From assembly GCA_006937955.1 (NCBI GenBank), contig SSNP01000052.1, positions 3,386,867 to 3,450,866 on the forward strand: a stretch of DNA of 64,000 bases, given 5' to 3'. Each line of letters begins with the position of its first letter. The stretch's first letter is position 1. The notes beneath the pieces were generated by a model, which was not told where the DNA came from, made no database searches, and saw only the letters and a program-made list of their open reading frames with translations. This stretch comes from Pachypanchax playfairii. Lineage: Eukaryota; Chordata; Actinopteri; Cyprinodontiformes; Aplocheilidae. Below are positions 56,329-64,000 of the stretch, piece by piece. The translations under genes were made by a program, and so were the position numbers.

Positions 56329-59300
56329 TCAGTTATAAAAGCCTCTCCAGTACCAGCAGGTACAGTTGAGGCCTGCAGCTATGAGCAGGATAACCATCAG
56401 AGCGATGAACAGACCGACGCCCAGGATGGTGGCAACAACAGCCCAGACCAGCGTCCTCTTGGATGTGTCGATCAGAGGCGACCTGAGCGCCATGCGGGCC
56501 CTGCGGGCCCGCCGGCGGTCCTGGGGAGGATAACGTGCCAGATTAACCCTCTCCATCTTCAACGAGCGCACGAGGCACGCTCTGTGGTGGCTCAGCTGGT
56601 CGAACGTGTGTTTGCCGTGGTAGTGGCCCATACCACTCTGACCTGGAGGAACGACACAATGATTCACCAACAGGGTTCAACCATCCATCATCACATGGAC
56701 CGTCCATGATGGACGGACGTGTTTATTACAGCTGGATTGGAGTTTCTAGCTTTCAGACCTTAAACACAGCTGCTAGTTTAAAGTTGTGTGACCTGAAACA
56801 CGTGATTTTAAACTGATGTGGTTAAAAAACTCTAGATTTCTAGGTTTTACATGTTGTTCCGTTTCTTCTCTGACTTCTTAACGATATTTTATGTTCAGTT
56901 TGTGTTTCTTGATTTCTGATGATGGACGGGACGTTTCAGGCTCCCAAGCCTGAACTAACCTGCCTGCAGTCCAGATGTTTCATCATGAAACCTCAGAGAC
57001 CAGGACTGTGGAGCAGCTGGTCTCCTGACTTCCAGATGTTTACAGACAGATGTTAGAAGAAGAGCAGACGTGTTGCTGACATCATATTTTCCATGAAATG
57101 TTTCTCAGTTTCAACATCTGAGATGTTGTTTTTGTTTTAGTGAGTATAAAATGTGGATTCGTCAGATGAACAAATCATCACTCTGATTTTATTTACAACT
57201 TTTCTGGGATTGTTGCTGAACTGTAACTGTTTGAATTTCTGCTGATGAAGATTTACAGAAACCGTTTGGAAACATTTGTTCTTTCGACAAACACACTGTG
57301 TCTTTATTCTCACCGACGCCCCCGAACGGGAGGGAGCTGAGTGTGTAGTGCATCATAACATCGTTGACTGTCACTCCTCCGCTTGTGGTCTCCTCGATCA
57401 TTCGTTTTATTGCCTTGGTGAGATGTGAGGGAGAAAACGGCGTCAGACAAAGTTACAAACTTTACAAGCTGCTTTGGGATTTTTGTGTCTTACCTTCTTG
57501 TCTGAGCAGAAGATGTAGAGAGCCAGAGGTTTCTCTCTCTCATTGATGAAGTTAATGGCATCGTCCATGTCACTCACAGTCACGATGGGCAACACGGGGC
57601 CAAAGATCTCCTCCTGCATCAGCCTGGAGTGGGGGGGCACATCCTTCAGCACTGTTGGGGCTTTTAGATCCAAAAACATCAGTGTTCAATGTGATTCATA
57701 TATTTGTCCGAAGCATTTAAAATGTGCTCGTACCTATGTAGCACTGTGAGGGGTCGCTTTGCCCGCCCACTACAGGGGCGTAACCCTCCATCAGACTCAT
57801 GATTCTGTTGAAGTGCCGCTGGTTGACGATCCGTCCATAATCAGGGGAACATTTGGGATCGGGACCATAAAATTCCTGCGACAGATCAGAGGAAACGTGA
57901 TCAAATCGTGCAGATGCATCAGTAAGTGGAAGTTGCAGCACGTTTCATGTTACCAGCAGAGTCAGACGGATGCGTTCGACCACCTGACCCTGGATGCAGG
58001 GTTCACACAGGATGTAGTCTGGAGCGATGCACGTCTGGCCGCAGTTCACAAACTTCCCCCATGTGATGCGTCTGCACACAAACCAGTTCATGTTCTGGGT
58101 GGATTAGAAACTAGTTTTGCTTTGCATAAAGAAAAAAATGACAGTAGAACATTTGAAAAAAACTCATTTTTCCAGAAAGAAACTAAATCTATATTTGACA
58201 CTCACACAGAGAAGGAAAATAACTCCTCCAGGGTTCATTTACTAACTAGAGATGAAACTAGTTTGATGCCAGAAACAAACACAAAAATCTAGAAACATAA
58301 ATGATTCCAGAACATGGTTCTGATGGATTCTGCAACAGCAGAACAGAATAAAACAATCATGTTCTGATATTTATATTCATATGGACCTAAAAACACCAAG
58401 TTCTCTGAGCTGAAGCTCGTCTCTGATGGACAGAGAGTTCCAGCTCAAACCCCCACTGGTCCTGTTTCAGAGGGTGTGAGAGTGGAACAGGTCTATCTGC
58501 AGTCCGGGTCTGTTTCACACTGACAGAGAACTGAATCAGAACCCCCAGAATACCACAGAACAAACTCCAACAGACAGCCTGCACTTCAAAACCTTCTGCA
58601 AGCAGTTTCATGTTCTGCTTACAGAAGCATCAGAATTCAGCTGTTTGGTGATTCGCTTGTTACCGGCAGGCAATCCTGATGTCACAGTCCTTATCGATGT
58701 AGCAGGGGCTCTTCCCCCCCAGCTCCAGGGTAACCGGGGTGAGGTGGCGAGCTGCAGCTTCCATCACCAGTTTACCTACTGCAGGGCTACCCGTGTAGAA
58801 GATGTGGTCAAACCTCTGCCTCAGCAGCTCCTGGGTCTCTGAGACGCCACCTGTCACCACGGGGTACAGATCCTGCACATAAAGAAGAACGTTCCTTTCA
58901 GTCTTTGAAAACAACACGAGTCGTGTTCAGGAAGACTCTGGTCTTTGGAGCATCCCATCAAACAGGGATTATGTGTTAACTGTGTGCAGCTTTACAGTCA
59001 TCTGCCAACATGTTCCACTAACAGAACCAGCTAGTGTTCAGACCTTGTCCAGATATCGAGGCAGCAGCGCCCGGAGCAGGAGGGACGAGCACTCGCTCAG
59101 CTCCGACGGCTTCACCACAGCTGCGTTGCCTGTTGACAGAGAACACAAGTTTCTGTGAATGGAATGAGATCAGCGAGTGACGCAGACAAACACGTGGGAA
59201 GATGAGAGTATGTAACGCGGGCGAATCTAAAGAACAGCAACAAGTAAGAAAGACAGAAAACAATCGAGATGGAAACTGGTTTAATCAGGCTGGATGTGAA

Positions 59301-60229
59301 TGACTTCACATTATGTTTATTTATGTTTGCCTGGATTATTTCACATCTACAGAATCAAACAACTTTTAAAAACCCAATCGAGAAGATGTTTCACTGAAAA
59401 ACCAAACAGAAAAGAACAAATTAGTTTGAGGGTGATTGTTGTAAAACTGATTGTGTAAAACACGAGTTTTACACTACTTTAGTATCGTTACTGTCTCTTT
59501 TACATCCATCATACTAGTTAGAGTCTTTGTTCCCAGAGTAAAGCACGGCGGTGGCACCATCATGATGTGGGGAACGGAATCAGTTGAAGCTAGAGAATCA
59601 AAGCATGGAACCAAATCATCTGGTAGAAACAGACAGAACGTTTCTGAATCTGTTCGTCATGTGCAGAATATTTACAGTCTGTTTCCTGTGGCTTGACTAA
59701 ATGTGATGACATCATGAGTCCTGTAAATCACTGAAGAACTGCAGACTGAGTCTCCTCACCTGCTGCAATAGCTCCAACCAGAGGCAGCAGGGTGAGAGCC
59801 CAGGGGTAGTTCCAGGCCCCGATGATGAGAACAACTCCAAGGGGCTCTGGCTGAATATAAACCTCATCTGATATGGTGAGGAGGTTCTTCTCTACGGGTC
59901 GAGGAGCTGCCCAATCAGAAAGCTTCTCTATGGCCAGCTTGATCTCATTCTCAATGCCAATCAGCTCCAAGAGCGGCGTGTCGTACTGGCTCTGTGGAAA
60001 ACATCACAGCAGTCAGAAAATAGTCCCCAACATGTATGTTTCAAGGTGTTGAGTCAGGTAAGCGTGACCTCACCCTGCTTATATCCTGCTTCAGAGCGGT
60101 GGAAATCTCTGTCTCCTTCTCGGTGATCATCGTCTGCAGGGCACGGAGCTGTTGGAGTCTGAACTCCAGAGGTCGAGCCCTGCCGCTGATGAAGGCCTCC
60201 CGGGCCCTCTGCAACACCTGTCTCTCCAT
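56329..60229 (-). CDS. ALDH3-family fatty aldehyde dehydrogenase, complete, 507 aa, 9 coding exons
   Basis: Oxidises fatty and other aldehydes to acids with NAD(P)+, probably at a membrane. Exons: 60229-60074, 59991-59760, 59129-59044, 58872-58664, 58071-57954, 57875-57734, 57660-57494, 57413-57314 and 56642-56329. They total 1524 nt in one frame with GT-AG borders. Motifs: RARPLEFRLQQL near the start, PLGVVLIIGAWNYP, the NAAVVKPSE cofactor loop, FYTGSPAVGK, ELGGKSP with Glu208, CGQTCIAPDY with nucleophile Cys242, and EEIFGPVLPI. The tail has an Arg-rich stretch, one hydrophobic segment (about 467-490) and a Cys/Trp-rich end, indicating a C-terminal anchor unlike mammalian ALDH3A2. It is a tandem neighbour of the gene at 62450. 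ALDH3A2-like is most likely; ALDH3A1-, ALDH3B- or ALDH3D-type names are possible. Confidence 0.93.
59525..59582 (+). mobile_element. Tc1-like transposase scrap in an ALDH3 intron
   Basis: The plus strand encodes VPRVKHGGGTIMMWG, the KHGGG box of Tc1 transposases, without the rest of the gene. It lies in the intron between coding exons 2 and 3 of the complete ALDH3 gene. Confidence 0.55.
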
Positions 60230-60258
60230 ACTCTCACCTGTACCGCCATAATGATCCA

Positions 60259-60267
60259 CCTTTTATA
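60259..60267 (-). promoter_or_regulatory. TATA-like box just upstream of the ALDH3 ATG
   Basis: TATAAAAGG on the minus strand lies 30 bases before the ATG at 60229. It could drive an alternative transcript with almost no leader, besides the one spliced from the upstream exon. Confidence 0.35.
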
Positions 60268-60725
60268 CCTGAAGTGACTCAACAAGCATGATGACCTGGA
60301 ACACTGTGAATCCAGGTACCAGATTCTGTGTCCATCAAAGCTCCTCCAGCAGGACACTCAGATCAAACTGTACTAACTATAACAATAATTCATTGTGTCA
60401 CAAAGAGCTTACTGTGTCTTTTGCTTTTATTTACCAGGGAACGTACTCATTAAACTTAATATGAAAAACAAAAACAATATAACATGTAAATATTTGTACT
60501 GATCAGGCTTCTGTAACTTTGTTTCATTAATTGATTTATTTGAAAGTTTTGTTTACAAGTTTTTTTTTTTGCCTGAAACGTGCTTTAAATTCTTTTATCC
60601 TACATCTCAGTTTAAAATCTAATTTCTCGAGTAAAGTGCGTCATTTCACCACCGCACGCAGAACTGAGACCTGCACGTCCCGTTAACGCACCTGAATAAA
60701 CATGAATATAGAGAATGAAACTTAC

Positions 60726-60870
60726 CTGAGTCCAGAGAAAGTCACGTGAAACACCTGCTGAGCTGTTTGTCCCGAATCAGCTGAATATTCCGCCGCAACT
60801 GATCTGAAGCGGCTCGGAGGACCGACTGACTCCTTCACGCGCTGTTTGTCGCTCCTTACTGCGCTGGGAT
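60726..60870 (-). other. Putative non-coding first exon and promoter of the complete ALDH3 gene
   Basis: On the minus strand GGACTCAG|GTAAGTTTC gives a strong donor (GT at 60725-60724). The preceding 140 bp is CpG-rich (GCTGCGGCGGAATATTCAGC-like and GAGCGACAAACAGCGCGTG), typical of a fish promoter. The acceptor for the coding exon would be the TACAG at 60242-60238. The 5' boundary is approximate. Confidence 0.5.
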
Positions 60871-60876
60871 CGGTTT

Positions 60877-60898
60877 ACACACACACACACACACACAC
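60877..60898. repeat. (AC)n microsatellite
   Basis: About eleven AC dinucleotides, followed by GCATGCACGCGCACGC. Confidence 0.9.
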
Positions 60899-60899
60899 G

Positions 60900-62336
60900 C
60901 ATGCACGCGCACGCTGATTATTTTAAAACTGATAACCTCCTGATGTTTATTATCACAGATTATCAGTGAAGGTAGGTCACAAACGACAACAACGTTGGAA
61001 TGTTTTAATAATAGTTCTCATCAGCTTGTTCATGTTGATTTATTATTATTAGTATTGAAGAAACAGTAAACAGAGAAAATAGTTCCAGTGTTTAACAGAC
61101 TGATGGATTCATGTTTGTATCTACATTGACCTTTTGACCTGAAATAAAAAGAGTCTTTAGGTGTATAAAAAGTTCTTATTGAACTCAGACAGTAAACAAA
61201 CATTTGATAGAAAATATTTTCATAAAATGATGTAAAACTAATCAGACTGCATCCAGGCTGGTGTGGAACAAGTGAAATGGAATGGACCCGGATCTCCAGA
61301 GGGTTCTAAAGTCCCACCATCACCTGCAGGGAGACGGGTCAAAGTCCAGATCACAGCATCAAACGTCGCCTCATCGCAGGTACATCTGAAAAGCAACATG
61401 ACACGCAGATTAACCGTCTCACATGAGCTCAACGCGTGTGCGTGTCAACAACAGCAGTGGGCTTCACCTCAACAAAGGAAGCCATTTAGGCTGGGGGAGC
61501 AAAGCATGTTGGGTAATTAATGGGAGGGTAGATGAGGGGCATTATGTGGTTAGTTCCTGGACAACAGCACTTTGTCTGAGGGACAAAGCCATTGTTGTAT
61601 CTGGGTGCCGGCCTGTAGGACTGTGGCCGGGAAGGGGGGGGGGAGTTGTAAAGACCCTCCACATAAATAATAATATTCATAGTAAAACGATTGAATCAAA
61701 CTGAAATATTTAAACCAACATGCAGCTGCCTTCAAGTCATTCAGGACAATCAGTCCAGCACTCGTTAACAATTTGAATCTAATAAAGGATAAACTACGTG
61801 TCAATCATTAACACTGTAATAATGCTTCCAGGTTAACGTCTGGTCAGCACTCAGTGACTTCAATCACTTCATACCACCTTAAAAACACCTCCAGGTGGCC
61901 CGTTGCAATTTATATGCTCCAATAAGCCACTCCCACATCTCTACATTTAATCCTTATTTTAAGCCCATCTCAGATTGCAATGCATTCTGGGTAGATGATG
62001 CAACATTTCTTTTTTAAAGATGTCATGTGGATCTGGACTTGATCTGGTTGTATTCTGCAGGTTTGCACCTGTTTTTAAGGTGCAGCTCAGATCCTGTAGA
62101 GTACTGAATCACAGGCTCCTCGTTAACGAGCAGGTCACGTGTTACTGACATGAAGACTCGTGATTTAAAGTGACCTGAGAGGGAAACGCCTCCCTCATCA
62201 CCTCTAACTGCTGTTTGTTTTGGATGGAACTTCTTCATGATGTAGCTTTAGTTTAAATTTTCTGTAAATAAAAACAAATCCAGATGAGGATGAAGGATTT
62301 GGTGTAAAAATGGGGACAAAGTTCATCTGATATTCT
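60900..62336. other. Intergenic region between the two ALDH3 genes
   Basis: About 1.5 kb without a recognised gene, containing a poly-G run near 61635. It separates the 3' end of the right gene from the promoter of the left one. Confidence 0.5.
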
Positions 62337-62342
62337 TTTATT
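62337..62342 (-). terminator. Poly(A) signal of the right ALDH3 gene
   Basis: AATAAA on the minus strand, 108 bases after the stop codon at 62450. Confidence 0.45.
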
Positions 62343-62449
62343 TCTGTCTTAGAAATTATTTCAAGTGAAGAAAATTTTCAGCATCAATCTGTAAGAGGAA
62401 ACATGCTGGAGCCTGACCGGTGTGAGAAACCTCTGCTTCCTGTCTGCAG

Positions 62450-63711
62450 CTACTTCATCATTCTTTTTACCTGCACCACAAACGCGGCGAGGCCAGCCAG
62501 CACCGCCAGCAGGTAGGGCAGCCTGCGCGTGTTGATGTGCGTGAGCAGGAAGAACCGACCCCAGCTCAGCCTCCTGGCGGAGTGCGGCGGGTAACGCATG
62601 GTGTTGACTCTCTCCATATTCAGCTGTTTGATCAGGCAGCCGCGGAGGTTGCTGAGCGTGTTGAAGCTGTGGCGGCCGCGGTATCGACCCATTCCGCTGT
62701 AACCTGAAGAAAAACACGTGTCGGCACTGAGAATCAAAGAAGCAGAAATCCTGGAGCTCCTCAGACTCACCAACTCCTCCGAAGGGCAGCGCACTGTCAA
62801 TGAAGTGAACCATACAGTCATTGGCCAGAAAAGCTCCGCTGGACGTCGTCTCTATCACTCTCTGGATCAGCTGTTCATCAGACAGGAAGGACACATTTTA
62901 AACAATCCATGTTGGTTTAGATAACAGGAACCAACACACCTGCAGGAGAAGAAACGGACCTTCTTGTCACTGGAGAAGACATAAAGAACCAGCGGCTTCT
63001 CCCTGTCATTAATAAACTGGATGGCTTCCTCCACGCCCGTCACTGACACGATGGGCAGAAGAGGTCCAAAGATCTCCTCCTTCATCACCTTAGATTCACC
63101 TGTTACATCCGTCAGCACCGTGGGACCTGACGGGAGAGAAGAAGGTCCTACACTGTTCACAAACATCATGAATCAAAAGCTGTGGAGAAACATTCAGAAA
63201 CCCCGTCACCGGGTTTAAAATCTGTTAAACACAACAGCATTTCTCTGCCTGACTCTGCTTCCTGCTGATGGGCGTGGCACTCAGGTTCCTCATGAACATG
63301 GACTGCTGCGGTTCTGATGGTTGGACTGAGGGGCAAAGTTAACTGGCTGGATTTTTATAACCACCTTCGAGTTGTGTGTCAATAGAGTTCACCAAACTTT
63401 GTACGCTCATACAGGTACATCTCAGACTGGGAGGGGCCTAACTCAGAGACCACACCTGTAGAAAGTTCTGAACTCTGACAGCAGACAGAATTTCACCCCT
63501 GCTTGACGTTTCATCCTGTAACAGCCCGAGTCTCTGAGTCTGTTTACGAGTCAGTTTCACGTCACGTACCCACGTAGCACTGCGACTCATCTGTGTCTCC
63601 TCCGAAGGCGATGGTGCTCCCCTCCATGAGAGACAGGATTCTCTTAAACTGACGCTGGTTAATGATCCGACCGTAGTCGTCACTGCTCTTTGGGTCGTCA
63701 TTGTAAAACTC
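62450..63711 (-). CDS. aldh3a2: Fatty aldehyde dehydrogenase ALDH3A2-like, 3' half only (runs off the right edge)
   Basis: Four C-terminal exons are present: 63711-63570, 63126-62960, 62870-62771 and 62703-62450. The first three have lengths 142, 167 and 100, identical to the matching exons of the left ALDH3 gene. They encode EFYNDDPKSSDDYGRIINQR, GPTVLTDVTGESKVMKEEIF with GPLLPIVSV, LIQRVIETTSSGAFLANDCM with PFGGVG, and YSGMGRYRGRHSFNTLS. The end, RYPPHSARRLSWGRFFLL then a hydrophobic anchor and VKRMMK, closely parallels the ER-anchoring tail of mammalian ALDH3A2. That protein oxidises long-chain fatty aldehydes, and its human loss causes Sjogren-Larsson syndrome. Catalytic Cys and Glu exons lie beyond 64000. 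One donor (GTCCGT at 62959) is weak. Orthology is inferred from the tail. Confidence 0.88.
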
Positions 63712-64000
63712 CTGTCACATCAAAGGAAAGTTTGAGTAAACGCTCCTTGTGACGACTCCCAGCTGGAACAAATAAACTTCACATGTAACAGCAAAACAAA
63801 CTACCAGCATCTTACTGAAACTTCCTGCTCACAAGAATCTGTTTACACAGACAGGAAGTGAAGCCTCAACTGAGCGAAGCAGTGACTAACAGAAACAGTT
63901 ACTCACCTGTAAGACCTGATCAGGAAACGTACAGTAAGGTCTCGCTGTCATTCGAGTGGAACTAACAGTTTCTTGATGTAACATTTCTCACTTCAAACTA
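63712..64000 (-). other. Intron of the right ALDH3 gene
   Basis: A CAG|GTGAGT donor-like site exists at about 63907, but the sequence before it does not encode the expected CGQTC-bearing ALDH3 exon, so no exon is called. Confidence 0.5.

Noticed and set aside
57759..58292. 177-codon plus-strand frame
   Set aside because: It is antisense to ALDH3 exons 5 and 6 and the intron between them.
63908..64000. Possible ALDH3 exon before a CAG|GTGAGT donor
   Set aside because: The frame expected to join the next exon reads TARPYCTFPDQVLQ and lacks the conserved CGQTC/APDYIL region, so it is more likely a chance donor.

Overview
The window looks like teleost fish DNA, probably percomorph. It is AT-rich and has long introns, Tc1/mariner elements, tRNA-type SINE fragments, an RTE-like LINE end, TTAA-flanked MITEs and a solo LTR. 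The four recognisable host loci are vertebrate-type genes with GT-AG introns. All coordinates, splice sites and domain positions were read by hand; no database search was run.

Layout. 1-946: a 36-bp minisatellite running off the left edge. 6489-25700: tpst1 (tyrosylprotein sulfotransferase 1), minus strand. It has a putative non-coding first exon beside a CCAAT/GC-box promoter (about 25518-25690), a large coding exon (12711-13567) and a second coding exon (6489-6687). The final short exon was not found. 26066-26265: a small unrecognised plus-strand exon with a good splice acceptor. 31209-35700: repeats, including a solo LTR with an intact 5-bp target duplication and an internal octamer array, and a broken LTR-retrotransposon gag-like fragment. 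35755-37358: a complete Tc1-like transposon with an uninterrupted 340-aa DD34E transposase and about 200-bp inverted repeats. 40990-41686: a compact minus-strand gene with its own TATA box and poly(A) signal, encoding a ZP3-like protein that stops after the ZP-N domain. 44186-54402: a 10-kb higher-order satellite interrupted by a 948-bp assembly gap. 56329-60229 and 62450-63711: two tandem ALDH3 (fatty aldehyde dehydrogenase type) genes, minus strand. The first is complete (9 coding exons, 507 aa); the second runs off the right edge.

The most unusual object is the satellite. Each roughly 45-bp unit carries, always on the plus strand, a sequence matching 18 of 19 positions of the vertebrate CTCF consensus. 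About 76 visible units are grouped in 16 runs. The runs are separated by a conserved spacer of about 320 bp that contains a consensus AP-1 site (ATGACTCAT). The sequence predicts a dense, single-orientation CTCF-motif array just downstream of the ALDH3 pair. Whether CTCF binds it is inference. The many overlapping open frames across the array are a by-product of a unit length divisible by three.

The host genes do not form one pathway: Golgi tyrosine sulfation (tpst1), egg-coat biology (the ZP-N gene) and membrane-linked fatty aldehyde oxidation (the ALDH3 pair).
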